In this document: piece by piece, positions 45,736-53,987 of the stretch
How positions within the stretch are numbered: the stretch's first letter is position 1
How the letters are laid out: every line of letters begins with the position of its first letter
Assembly (NCBI RefSeq): GCF_035712445.1
Contig: NZ_DASTAT010000086.1
Coordinates: forward strand, 1 to 64,000
DNA length: 64,000 nucleotides
Source: Oligoflexus sp.
GTDB taxonomy: Bacteria; Bdellovibrionota_B; Oligoflexia; Oligoflexales; Oligoflexaceae
Reading direction: 5' to 3'
Translations under genes and position numbers: made by a program
Notes under the pieces: model-generated
Told to the model about the DNA's origin: nothing
Database searches by the model: none
Seen by the model: only the letters and a program-made list of their open reading frames with translations

Positions 45736-45763
45736 TTGACATATCGACATTCCCTCATAATTA
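45736..45763 (+). promoter_or_regulatory. Promoter of the marR-emrA-emrB-tolC operon
   Basis: TTGACA (45736-45741) is followed after 16 bases by TAATTA (45758-45763). The predicted start of transcription, near 45770, lies about 49 bases upstream of the marR TTG start. The -10 overlaps the left arm of an inverted repeat, which suggests repression by occlusion. It lies just upstream of the pirin start on the other strand. Confidence 0.55.
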
Positions 45764-45787
45764 GGATACGGATAGTTCGGGTCCTAA
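45761..45787. promoter_or_regulatory. Candidate MarR operator (inverted repeat)
   Basis: TTAGGA at 45761-45766 and TCCTAA at 45782-45787 form a perfect 6-base inverted repeat with a 15-base spacer. It covers the -10 and the predicted start of the marR promoter. MarR proteins typically bind such palindromes next to their own genes. Found by eye only. Confidence 0.45.
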
Positions 45788-45818
45788 CTACTTGCCCTTT
45801 TCAGCCAGGAGGCTGACT

Positions 45819-46391
45819 TTGCTTTCCCTCCATGACGACTATCATAACCTTGAATATCTGAAGTTCTTCGTCGATCGCTATCAGCAGTGCGATCTTTCTT
45901 CCATACAAACCTATTTGGCCGTCGTACGGCTGGCCGATCGCCTGCAAAGCAAATCGGAAGCCTATTTTCAGCGCATGGATCTTTCCAAGGGCCGCTTTCT
46001 CATCATGAAGATGCTGGCGCGTTCGGGGGAAAGCGGTCTGGCACCAGCCGAGATCGCCCAGAACATCAGCTGCGCCCGGGCCACCGTCACCGGGCTCTTG
46101 GATACCCTCGAAGCGGCCGGCTATATCGAGCGACTCGCCGATCCCCAGGGTGATCGCCGGAGTCTTCGCATTCGGCTGACACCTGCCGGCCAAAGCAAAT
46201 TGGATGCTGTGCTTCCCCGCCATCATCAGCGCATCAAGCAGGCCATGTCGGATTTCAGCATGGAGGAGCGCGATCAGCTCATGTCCCTGCTCGCGAAATT
46301 CAACAAGGGCCTTAGCGCTTTTGAAAATAATTCGAACGAATCCAGCGACCATGCTCAGGATATTTCTCGCGTCAGGAAGGAAAAACCATGA
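45819..46391 (+). CDS. MarR family transcriptional regulator
   Basis: I choose the TTG at 45819, 7 bases after CAGGAGG; a TTG at 45792 would start before this site. The 190-residue protein has the MarR winged helix: LAPAEIAQNISCARATVTGLLDTLEAAGYIERL as the recognition helix region, then the wing with DPQGDRRSLRIRLT. It probably represses its own operon until a toxic small molecule binds. The stop overlaps emrA in ATGA. It ends with a polar tail that is unlikely to be part of the fold. Confidence 0.88.
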   Translation: MLSLHDDYHNLEYLKFFVDRYQQCDLSSIQTYLAVVRLADRLQSKSEAYFQRMDLSKGRFLIMKMLARSGESGLAPAEIAQNISCARATVTGLLDTLEAAGYIERLADPQGDRRSLRIRLTPAGQSKLDAVLPRHHQRIKQAMSDFSMEERDQLMSLLAKFNKGLSAFENNSNESSDHAQDISRVRKEKP

Positions 46392-47356
46392 AAAAAGCCC
46401 AGAAAGTAGCGCTGACCCTCGTCACCGGCCTTGCCCTCATCGCCGGATACATCACCATCCGCGATTACGGCCTTGAATCCACGGATGATGCTCAGGTGGA
46501 AGGCCGTATTGTGAATATCGCCTCACGCGTTTCCGGGCAGGTGCAGAAAGTCTTCGTCACCGACAATCAGGTGGTGAAGGCTGGCGATCCCCTGGTGGAA
46601 CTCGATAAGCAGGAACTTCAGTCGCGCGTCGCCGCCGCCCAGGCGGAACTGAGCGCCGCCCGCGCCGCTTTGAGTTCCAGTGAATCCGATGTCGCCGCCG
46701 CCACATCCCGCCTGAAGCTCGCGGACATCGAACTCGATCGCATCCGAACGCTCGGCAAAAGCGGAGTGGTGTCACAGTCGGAAGTGGATACGAGAAAGGC
46801 CCAGTATGATCAGGCGAAGGCGGCCTATGATCAGGCCATGTCGCGGCTCGGTGGTGGCAAAGGGGAAGGCGGTGCTCCAGGTGCCGCGCTCGCCAAGGTT
46901 CAGCAGGCCGAAGCCGCACTCGAACTCGCCAAAGTCAACCTTTCCTATACCACCATCACAGCGCCGATTTCGGGCGTGATTTCCCGTAAGAACGTCGAGG
47001 TCGGGCAGATCCTCGCGCCGATGACCAACCTCATGGCTTTGGTGGATCTGAATGATGTCTGGGTGGTGGCCAACTTCAAGGAAGATCAGCTGAAGCACAT
47101 GAAAGTGGGTCAGCCCACCTTCATCAAGGTCGATACCTATAAAGGCGAGAAATTCGAAGGCGAGGTCGCGTCCATCGCCGCCGCCACGGGTGCGAAGTTC
47201 TCCTTGATTCCACCCGACAATGCCTCGGGCAACTTCGTGAAGGTGGTGCAGCGCATCCCCGTTTACCTGCACCTCAAAAACTTTACGAATTCCCCCGAGA
47301 ATGCTCTGGTCCTGCGCCCCGGCATGAGCGCCGTCGTCTCCATCAGAACGAATTGA
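46388..47356 (+). CDS. emrA: HlyD/EmrA-type membrane fusion protein
   Basis: The 322-residue protein has an N-terminal membrane anchor and a biotinyl-lipoyl half (DDAQVEGRIVNIASRVSGQV, the EmrA signature). A coiled-coil hairpin follows (~residues 75-170), then the second lipoyl half and beta-barrel (APISGVISRKNVEVGQI). It bridges the MFS pump and the TolC channel across the periplasm. It is in the middle of marR-emrA-emrB-tolC, 27 bases before emrB. It is somewhat shorter than E. coli EmrA (390 residues), with a shorter hairpin. Confidence 0.9.
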   Translation: MKKAQKVALTLVTGLALIAGYITIRDYGLESTDDAQVEGRIVNIASRVSGQVQKVFVTDNQVVKAGDPLVELDKQELQSRVAAAQAELSAARAALSSSESDVAAATSRLKLADIELDRIRTLGKSGVVSQSEVDTRKAQYDQAKAAYDQAMSRLGGGKGEGGAPGAALAKVQQAEAALELAKVNLSYTTITAPISGVISRKNVEVGQILAPMTNLMALVDLNDVWVVANFKEDQLKHMKVGQPTFIKVDTYKGEKFEGEVASIAAATGAKFSLIPPDNASGNFVKVVQRIPVYLHLKNFTNSPENALVLRPGMSAVVSIRTN

Positions 47357-47383
47357 TAGCCTTGGAAAAAAGGGTTTTACTCC

Positions 47384-48928
47384 ATGGAACAAACGCTCAT
47401 CACCGGCTCCAAACGCGGCATCACGATTGCCGCGATGGCCGCGGCTATGATGGCAATTCTGGATATATCCATCGTGAACGTGGCGATCTCCGATATTCGC
47501 GCCGCGTTCGGCACTCCGATTGATCAGATCGCCTGGGTTTCCACCGGCTATATGATGGCCAACGTCGTGGTCATTCCCATTACGGGCTGGCTGCAGAGGC
47601 GTTTTGGTTTCAAACGCTATTTCACCGTCTCCATCGGCATCTTCATCGTGGCCTCGGCGCTCTGCGGCCTTGCCTGGAATCTGCCGTCCCTCGTGGCCTT
47701 CCGTATTCTGCAGGGCATGGGCGGCGGCGCCATCATCCCCACCGCGCAGTCCATACTTTTCGCCCGCTATCCGCGGCAGGAGCACGGCATGGCCGGCGCC
47801 ATGTTTGGTCTGGGCGCCGTGACAGGACCTCTTCTGGGGCCGACGCTGGGTGGTTATCTCATCGACATCGCCAGCTGGCATTGGATCTTCTTCATCAACC
47901 TTCCCATCGGTATTTTTGCAGCTGCGATGGCCTGGCGTCATATCGATGAACCTGGATTCAAGGCGGAAACCACTCCGATCGATCGCTGGGGGCTGACGCT
48001 TTTGGCGATCGGCATGGCCAGCCTTCAGTTCGTTCTGGAGGAAGGCAACCGCGATGACTGGTTTCAAAGCACAACGATCGTCATCCTCTCGGCCATCGCC
48101 TTTGTTTCGCTGATCACCTTCGCCGTGCATGAACTGGAGGTCAAAAATCCGATCGTGGACCTCAGGGTCTTTGCCAATCGGTCCTATGCGGCGGCCACCG
48201 GCATCAACTTCATGATCGGGATCGCGCTTTTTTCCGCGACCTTCCTCTATGCCCTCTACTGCGGGGCCATCATGCATTATAGGGCGCTGGACATTGGCGA
48301 GCTGTTTCTGAAGGGCAGCTGCATCCAGATCCTGATCATGCCTTTGATCGGGCGCTTCGGACATAAATTCGATGGCCGCTATCTTCTAGCCTTTGGCATC
48401 AGCATGCTGATCGGCGGTCTTTATATGAACACCAAACTCTCGAATCAATCCGACTTCACTCAGATGGTGATGCCGATCTTCATCCGTTCCCTGGGCCTTG
48501 GATTCGTCTTCGTTCCCCTCAGCCTGATCGCTCTTTCCGATCTGCCCGCGCATCAGCGGGGGAATGCCGCGGGTCTTTTCAACCTGACCCGCGAGCTGGG
48601 CGGTTCGATAGGAACCGCGTGGATGAGCACACTCCTGAGCCGGGCGCAGACGCGGGAGTATGCCTACATCTCCGAGTCCGTGACCCGCTATTCGGAGGCC
48701 ACAAGACAAAGGCTCGAAATGATGCAGCATGGCATCGGCACCAAACTTCTCGATTCGGAAACCGGAGTCCTGGCCCTACTGCGCCTGAAGGTGACCGAAC
48801 AGAGCCTCATCAAAGCCTTCAATACCAACTTCGTCATCATCACCCTGGCCTTTACCGCGACGCTGATGCTCGTCTTTCTTCTGCGTCGGCCTTCACAAGG
48901 AGGAGCACCTGTTCATGATGCCCACTAA
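47384..48928 (+). CDS. emrB: DHA2 family MFS efflux pump (EmrB/QacA type)
   Basis: The 514-residue protein has 14 predicted membrane helices. The DHA2 signatures are LDISIVNVAISDI in helix 1, the WVSTGYMMANVVVIPITGWL region, and motif C as GAVTGPLLGPTLGGYL. It pumps hydrophobic drugs out using the proton gradient together with EmrA and the TolC-like channel. The substrates are unknown. Its stop overlaps the tolC-like start by 14 bases. Confidence 0.92.
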   Translation: MEQTLITGSKRGITIAAMAAAMMAILDISIVNVAISDIRAAFGTPIDQIAWVSTGYMMANVVVIPITGWLQRRFGFKRYFTVSIGIFIVASALCGLAWNLPSLVAFRILQGMGGGAIIPTAQSILFARYPRQEHGMAGAMFGLGAVTGPLLGPTLGGYLIDIASWHWIFFINLPIGIFAAAMAWRHIDEPGFKAETTPIDRWGLTLLAIGMASLQFVLEEGNRDDWFQSTTIVILSAIAFVSLITFAVHELEVKNPIVDLRVFANRSYAAATGINFMIGIALFSATFLYALYCGAIMHYRALDIGELFLKGSCIQILIMPLIGRFGHKFDGRYLLAFGISMLIGGLYMNTKLSNQSDFTQMVMPIFIRSLGLGFVFVPLSLIALSDLPAHQRGNAAGLFNLTRELGGSIGTAWMSTLLSRAQTREYAYISESVTRYSEATRQRLEMMQHGIGTKLLDSETGVLALLRLKVTEQSLIKAFNTNFVIITLAFTATLMLVFLLRRPSQGGAPVHDAH

Positions 48929-50270
48929 ATATCTGTCCCGAATTTTATGGATAAGCCTCGCATGGATTCTACCGCTGCAGGCGTCGGCCGCCAGCGATCC
49001 CCGCGTGCGCCTTGTGAAAAAAGGCTCGGGCCTGTCGCTGGACGAGGCCATGCAAAGAGCCGAGAAGGAAAGTTCCGCCCTGAAATCCCTGGAGGCCGCG
49101 CGCCAGGCGTCTGAGGCTCGTGCCGATCAGGCTGGTGACAGCAAGGGCCCCCGTCTGAGTCTGGAGGCGCAGCGCGCGTGGATAGATACGGATGTGAATA
49201 AGCTTGCCGGTAAAACCCTACCCAATGGTATTCGCAATCCCGACAACGTGAACACAGCGGGCGTTGTGGTCACCCAGCCGCTGACAGGCTGGTTTGCTCT
49301 GAACAATAAAGAGGAAGCCGAGCAGCATCTGACGGAAGCGGCGCGCGCGGATTATGAGGCGAGCGTTCAGGACCTCAGAAGCCGCAGTGCAGAGACGTTT
49401 TTACGAGTTCTGAAAGCCACCCGCCTGCGCGACATTGCCCGGCAGTCCCTCGGTGTTATTCAAAAGCAGAAAAACGATGCCGAAGCCCTGCGCCGACAGG
49501 GTAAGCTGGCTCAACTTGATTTTGACCGCTTTTCTTTTGCTGAATCGGAGGCCATCACCCAGCTGAGCGACGCGGAATCGCAGCTTCTGGTGGCTGCTGC
49601 GGCCCTGCGCGAGCAGATCAATCTGCCTGCTGATCAGGAACTTGTCCTGGAGGATATTGAAAGTCAAACCACTGTCAACGCTCAGAATCATAGCGATCAG
49701 CGGTCGGAACTTCGCAGTGCCGCGGAACGTGCCGAGGCCTTCAAGAGTTATCGGGCAGCGGCCCAGATTGATTACTATCCCACCGTCAATGCCTTTGCGC
49801 GCTTCGATCGGGATTTTGCCGCCGAGGATATCGTGATCCCCATTCCAGGCGCACCGACCTATCCGAAAGAGGATTATCGGGATCGCTTCACCTATGGCTT
49901 GTCGCTAAACTGGGTGCTCTGGGACGGGCTCGCCCGCAAGGCCCGCGTGCGTGAGCTGACGGCTGAATCGGAGCGGGTGACCCTGCAGCGCGCTGCGCTG
50001 GCTTCGAATCTTCGTATTGAAGAAGCGCAAACAGCAGCCGAGTATGACAAGGCTCAGCAAACCCTTCGCAATGCTGAAGTATCGGCGCGGCTGAGCGAGG
50101 AAATCTTCGAGGCCTTCACCGCCAAATTTCAAAACGGTCTGGCCACCACCACAGATGTGCTCAGCGCTGAAAGGGATCTGACCAGGGCCCGCGCGCAGCT
50201 CGCCAGTACGGGCTATGACCTGCAGATGGCCGCGATCCGTTACAATCGGGCTCACGGCAGCAAACTCTGA
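48915..50270 (+). CDS. TolC family outer membrane efflux channel
   Basis: The 451-residue product has a signal peptide (cleaved near ASA-ASD). Two repeats of the outer membrane efflux protein family follow, with long helices (LDEAMQRAEKESSALKSLEAARQA) and beta segments. The conserved TolC-family stretch FTYGLSLNWVLWDGLARKA lies near residue 335, and TTDVLSAERDLTRARAQLA lies near the end. It forms the trimeric exit duct for the EmrAB-type pump encoded just upstream. A strong hairpin follows the gene. Confidence 0.9.
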   Translation: MMPTKYLSRILWISLAWILPLQASAASDPRVRLVKKGSGLSLDEAMQRAEKESSALKSLEAARQASEARADQAGDSKGPRLSLEAQRAWIDTDVNKLAGKTLPNGIRNPDNVNTAGVVVTQPLTGWFALNNKEEAEQHLTEAARADYEASVQDLRSRSAETFLRVLKATRLRDIARQSLGVIQKQKNDAEALRRQGKLAQLDFDRFSFAESEAITQLSDAESQLLVAAAALREQINLPADQELVLEDIESQTTVNAQNHSDQRSELRSAAERAEAFKSYRAAAQIDYYPTVNAFARFDRDFAAEDIVIPIPGAPTYPKEDYRDRFTYGLSLNWVLWDGLARKARVRELTAESERVTLQRAALASNLRIEEAQTAAEYDKAQQTLRNAEVSARLSEEIFEAFTAKFQNGLATTTDVLSAERDLTRARAQLASTGYDLQMAAIRYNRAHGSKL

Positions 50271-50282
50271 GGAAACGTTCTT

Positions 50283-50310
50283 CGAAACGGAAGAAAGACC
50301 TTCCGTTTCG
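50283..50310. terminator. Hairpin between the tolC-like gene and the convergent membrane protein gene
   Basis: An 11-bp perfect stem (50283-50293 with 50300-50310; arm CGAAACGGAAG) encloses the loop AAAGAC. It starts 13 bases after the tolC stop. Neither side has a clear T-run, so it may work with Rho or protect the operon's 3' end. Confidence 0.5.
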
Positions 50311-50321
50311 CAGCCTCCCCC

Positions 50322-50792
50322 TTATTGATAATCCCATTTCAGTTCCGCGATCCTGAGTTCCCCATCTTTTTTGATCAGCAGATAGTGCTCCTTCACATTT
50401 TTTTTCTTTTCATAATCCGTGATCAGTTCCATGCGTATCGACTGCTGACCGTTCTGGGTCTCGGAAACATACTCAGTGGAACGGCTCGCCCCCCGCACGC
50501 CAAGGTCGTTTTGCACCTGAAGGGCCAGGGTTTTGATCATCTCCAGTTTGTCCTTATCCCAGGTGGTCCAATCCTGGAGACATTCCTCGGGCTCTTCTTC
50601 CAAAAGACACTCATTGAATTTCTGCGGCACTTCCTTCCCGGAGAATCCACCACCACCAAAAATAAAACTGATCGCCGCGAACGCGGCTGCGATCACGAGG
50701 ATCACTCCCAGGATCAGAGCCAAGCCAACGCCAAGAAAGACGAAGAGGAGAACGAGCATTATCAAAACCAGAGCACTGATAAAAAAGCTCAT
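50322..50792 (-). CDS. Small membrane protein of unknown function
   Basis: The 156-residue protein has two N-terminal membrane helices (residues 1-47) and a Gly-rich turn. A soluble domain of ~100 residues follows, with two conserved-looking cysteines (NECLLEEEPEECLQDW) and a beta-rich C-terminus (EHYLLIKKDGELRIAELKW). The latter resembles DUF4878/lumazine-type small periplasmic folds in outline only. I do not assign a family. It is monocistronic. Confidence 0.62.
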   Translation of the reverse strand: MSFFISALVLIMLVLLFVFLGVGLALILGVILVIAAAFAAISFIFGGGGFSGKEVPQKFNECLLEEEPEECLQDWTTWDKDKLEMIKTLALQVQNDLGVRGASRSTEYVSETQNGQQSIRMELITDYEKKKNVKEHYLLIKKDGELRIAELKWDYQ

Positions 50793-50975
50793 AATGTCTT
50801 CCTGCCTGCATGGAACGGGTCACGTTGCACACTCAGAGTAATTTCCCAAGTCAGCCGAGACAAGCGAAATCCCCGCTCACAATTTTAGCAAATCCTGAAC
50901 CTCATGCCACCAAAGTCTTCCAAGCAGTCGCTCAAATCAGACGGACGGAAAACTTTTCGGTTGAGCGTTTTCGCA

Positions 50976-51005
50976 TTGACCGCAAACATGAAGGCTGTCT
51001 ATGCT
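50976..51005 (+). promoter_or_regulatory. Sigma70 promoter for the 186-residue exported protein
   Basis: TTGACC (50976-50981) and TATGCT (51000-51005) are separated by 18 bases. Transcription would start near 51012, 38 bases before the ATG at 51050. This supports the short start over the long in-frame extension to 50810. Confidence 0.55.
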
Positions 51006-51049
51006 CCGTTGCAAATCCGTTTCTCAAATTCAATATCATGGAGGAAATC

Positions 51050-51610
51050 ATGCTTTTCTCGAAACTTCTCGCCCTGGGTGCTCTTTGCGTCAGTGGTGCT
51101 GCGATGGCTGGAGTCCAAGGTCTTTATAAGGCCGACTGCTGGACGGTTGAAGCCGAAGGTCTTTCCGTCGGTCGCAGTATTAACTTTGAAAAAGACACTG
51201 CGACTCAGGTTCAGACTATCTATGGGGACCTGACCTGCGCGCAGCCTGCCTATTCCTTCACCTTCCAGGGTCCTTATACTCTCGCTGCCGACGGCGCGGC
51301 TGATTTCACCTCGGCTTCGATCCAACTCACAGCTCTCGACGCCCGCATTGCAGCGAGCTTCAGCGCGGCTCAGCTCTGCGGCTTCGCTGATTGGGAAGCT
51401 GGCGCCCCGCGTGAAGTCGCAGGCCTTGACTGCGGCGGCACGCAAATCCCTGCAGCCAACAGCGTGACCTATGATCTTGTGAAAGAAGTCGACGGTGGCA
51501 TCGTCTTCGGCGCTGTGACTGAAGACAAGGACGGTTCAACTTTGGAAAAACGTCCCACGGAAGTGGATGAGACGACAGTATTCAAGGCCGTGAGCAGCAC
51601 AGCTCAGTAA
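51050..51610 (+). CDS. Exported protein of unknown function
   Basis: The ATG at 51050 follows ATGGAGGAAA and begins a clean signal peptide (cleaved near AMA-GVQ). The 80 upstream in-frame codons lie before or across the promoter and are rejected. The mature ~165 residues are beta-rich with four cysteines (KADCWTV, DLTCAQP, QLCGFAD, GLDCGGT) that probably make two disulfides. I recognise no family. A terminator-like hairpin follows. It is monocistronic, with its own promoter. Confidence 0.7.
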   Translation: MLFSKLLALGALCVSGAAMAGVQGLYKADCWTVEAEGLSVGRSINFEKDTATQVQTIYGDLTCAQPAYSFTFQGPYTLAADGAADFTSASIQLTALDARIAASFSAAQLCGFADWEAGAPREVAGLDCGGTQIPAANSVTYDLVKEVDGGIVFGAVTEDKDGSTLEKRPTEVDETTVFKAVSSTAQ

Positions 51611-51618
51611 GAGGCCGT

Positions 51619-51645
51619 GGCTTCCCCTGCGGGAAGCCCCACATT
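51619..51645 (+). terminator. Terminator after the exported protein gene
   Basis: GGCTTCCC (51619-51626) pairs perfectly with GGGAAGCC (51631-51638) around the loop CTGC. It is followed by CCACATTTT, a weak T-run, 8 bases after the stop. Confidence 0.6.
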
Positions 51646-51736
51646 TTCCCGCATTTTATGGGGAAATGTACCTGGATCCCCTCAAAAAACCATGCTACGA
51701 TTTGGTCATCTTTATTAAATCGTGGAAGGGACAAGA

Positions 51737-53026
51737 GTGGTGGATACCAATCTCCTGCCTGATTTCCGTTTTAACGACACGTTTCGCAATCCTATTATCG
51801 AGACCGGCGCTGATCCTTGGATCATTAAGAAGGACGATCTCTATTACTACTGTTTTTCCGATAATAAGTCGTCGATCTATGTAAGCTACGCCCGCTGCCC
51901 CCTGCTCCTGGCCAAGGCGAAGAAACATTTGATCTGGCGCGCTCCCAAGCGGCAGGCCTATTCGCACGAGACCTGGGCGCCCGAGCTGCATTTCCTCGAT
52001 GGCCGCTGGTATGTGTACTTCGCGGCTTCCGATGGCGATAATCACACCCATCGCATGTATGTGCTGGAAGGCGAGAGTCCGGTCGGGCCCTACCGCTTCA
52101 AAGGCCAGATCTCCCCTGCCACCGATCGCTGGGCGATCGATGGAACCATTCTGGATATGAACGATGGCCAGCGCTATTTCGTTTGGTCCGGCTGGGATGG
52201 GAGCACCAATATCCAGCAGAATCTTTATATTGCCCGTATGAAGAATCCCTGGTCGCTCGTCGAGCAGACCGTTCCGAATCCCCAGCTGAAAGCCCTGCGG
52301 CGGCAGACAGGAACCCTCCTTAATTTGGAAGTGACGGCTGAAGAAGCGGGGCAGTATACGCTCGAAGTCCTTTACCACTGCACCTCGACCGCCATGCAAA
52401 GACTTGAGATCAACGACGAGACTCATCTGGGTCTGCACTATACGCCGACCGGCAATCGCAATTGGCAAACCCACTTCGAACGCATCGAACTGAAGCAGGG
52501 GCGCAATGTCCTGCGCTTTGCGACTGGTATTGGCAAGGTGACGATTGACAAGGTTCTGATAAGGCCCGTCGGCCATGACAGGACCATGATCTCTTCACCT
52601 GAATTCCACTGGGAAAAACAGGGCGGCCCGCCTTATATCAATGAGGGCCCGCAGATTCTGCGGAAAGATGATCGACTGCATATCGTCTATTCAGCGAGTG
52701 GCAGCTGGACGGATCATTATCAGCTGGGTCTTCTGACCTTTCAAGGCGGCTGCGTCCTGGAAAAGAAGAACTGGAAGAAGAAGGGGCCGGTCTTTGCCGG
52801 CACCGATCGCGTCTTTGGGCCTGGACATGCGTCCTTCATCGAATATGAAGGGCATGACTGGATTGTCTATCACGCTGCGAAACACAGCGGGGCGGGCTGG
52901 AATCGTCACGTGCGCATGCAGCCCTTTCACTGGGATGAGGCCGGCGATCCCATCTTTGGAACGCCCTGGCCCACCCTCGGTGATGATGATACGCCGGATG
53001 ATCTGATCCGCACGTCAGGCGCTTAG
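51737..53026 (+). CDS. GH43-like five-bladed propeller hydrolase with inserted beta-sandwich module
   Basis: GGAAGGGA at 51724-51731 points to GTG at 51737 (or 51740); an earlier GTG at 51722 precedes this site. The ~429-residue protein has GH43-type features: catalytic-base region GADPWIIKKDDLYYY near residue 28, HETWAPELHFLDGRWYVYFAA near residue 78, the WAIDGTILDM Asp, and NEGPQILRKDDRLHIVYSA with the acid Glu near residue 303. Between blades, residues ~185-285 are an inserted beta-sandwich resembling a carbohydrate-binding module (CBM6/35-like, from pattern only). There is no signal peptide, so it is probably cytoplasmic. Likely an arabinosidase, xylosidase or galactosidase. Confidence 0.76.
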   Translation: MVDTNLLPDFRFNDTFRNPIIETGADPWIIKKDDLYYYCFSDNKSSIYVSYARCPLLLAKAKKHLIWRAPKRQAYSHETWAPELHFLDGRWYVYFAASDGDNHTHRMYVLEGESPVGPYRFKGQISPATDRWAIDGTILDMNDGQRYFVWSGWDGSTNIQQNLYIARMKNPWSLVEQTVPNPQLKALRRQTGTLLNLEVTAEEAGQYTLEVLYHCTSTAMQRLEINDETHLGLHYTPTGNRNWQTHFERIELKQGRNVLRFATGIGKVTIDKVLIRPVGHDRTMISSPEFHWEKQGGPPYINEGPQILRKDDRLHIVYSASGSWTDHYQLGLLTFQGGCVLEKKNWKKKGPVFAGTDRVFGPGHASFIEYEGHDWIVYHAAKHSGAGWNRHVRMQPFHWDEAGDPIFGTPWPTLGDDDTPDDLIRTSGA

Positions 53027-53256
53027 TGCTTGCCTGACTCTTTCGCGGGGTTTGGCATATCCAGCTTGCCTGCATTCGGATCCTTCAAAGGCGGGTTGGG
53101 GCATTTGGGCTCCCCATTGGCCATGTCATAGGCTGGATCACCTGGATCCATACAGGTCTCGGCGCGCGGCTTGTGCGCGTCGGGGTTCTTGGAACCCGTA
53201 CATGCCATCAAACCCAACCCAAAAGCCATCCAGAGAACAGGACGCAGTGTCTTCAT
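53023..53256 (-). CDS. Small lipoprotein, last gene of the glycan/ferritin operon
   Basis: The 77-residue product has a lipobox ending at Cys19 (GLMAC). The remaining ~58 residues are Pro/Asp/Lys-rich with two cysteines (ETCMDPGDP, PKCPNPPL) and no helix pattern. I recognise no family. It overlaps the upstream ferritin-like gene by 4 bases, so it is translationally coupled. It also overlaps the end of the convergent GH43-like gene by 4 bases. Confidence 0.65.
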   Translation of the reverse strand: MKTLRPVLWMAFGLGLMACTGSKNPDAHKPRAETCMDPGDPAYDMANGEPKCPNPPLKDPNAGKLDMPNPAKESGKH

Positions 53257-53987
53257 AGCCTCGTTTTCCCCATGGTCGTTTCTTTCAGAAGATTACGCAC
53301 TTCTACGACGTGCGTCTCTTCTTCTGCCATGGCTCTTTGGAATTGCGCCAGCAAATTCTGATCGCCCATCTCCTGGGTCAGCTCGATCAGCAGGTTCCAG
53401 CCGTCTCTATCAGCCAGTTCGGCGATTAAAATGGCTTCCAGGCACTGGGCTACGCTTGTCCGGGGATCATTGAGGACCTGGACAAGGCCCATCGACGCCA
53501 CCGCCATGGCATCAGCACCGGGCGTTGTGGCTGTGGGATCCCCGCCGACATCCTCGATGGTCTTTTTGATCAGCAGCATGTGCTGGAGTTCCGCATCGCA
53601 GATTTCCTGCAAACGGTAAAGGTCCAGCGACTGATGCCGGGCCGGATCCATTTCACACTTGCGGATCAGAGCCCGGTAAAGCCTGACTCCCATGCGTTCA
53701 AACGCAAGGCGCTCGCCGAGTTTATCGATGAAGACCTCGGGCTTTTCGCCTTTGATCTTTTCATAGCCGGTTTTCGCGAGGCCCTTCAGGGTCATGGGCA
53801 CCGGAATGGATCCGATCGGGTGCGCGTCCTTCGCATAGTCCAGGCGAATTTTATCGGGCGTGTCCGGGGACATGGGTACCTCGTCCCAGGCAAAGTCCTT
53901 GGCCGATTCCATCATCGCAGCGGTCATCAGCGGCGACATCTGGCCGCCCGTGCGATTCCTGCCCAGCGTGGGTTCCTGATGGGTCAT
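53253..53987 (-). CDS. Ferritin-like protein
   Basis: The 244-residue protein has an N-terminal ~75-residue extension and then a four-helix ferritin-like bundle. Putative metal-ligand residues are GERLAFERMGVRLYRAL (helix 1), QEICDAELQHMLLI (helix 2, ExxxH-like), AILIAELADRDGWNLLIEL (helix 3) and AEEETHVVEVRNLL (helix 4, ExxH). Family members bind a di-iron centre for iron storage, oxidase or peroxide roles. AGGAGC precedes the ATG, which overlaps the larger ferritin-like gene in ATGA. Function is inferred. Confidence 0.75.
   Translation of the reverse strand: MTHQEPTLGRNRTGGQMSPLMTAAMMESAKDFAWDEVPMSPDTPDKIRLDYAKDAHPIGSIPVPMTLKGLAKTGYEKIKGEKPEVFIDKLGERLAFERMGVRLYRALIRKCEMDPARHQSLDLYRLQEICDAELQHMLLIKKTIEDVGGDPTATTPGADAMAVASMGLVQVLNDPRTSVAQCLEAILIAELADRDGWNLLIELTQEMGDQNLLAQFQRAMAEEETHVVEVRNLLKETTMGKTRL

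Noticed and set aside
50810..51049. 80-residue N-terminal extension of the 186-residue exported protein
   Set aside because: It lies across a good promoter and before a strong ribosome site and signal peptide at 51050.
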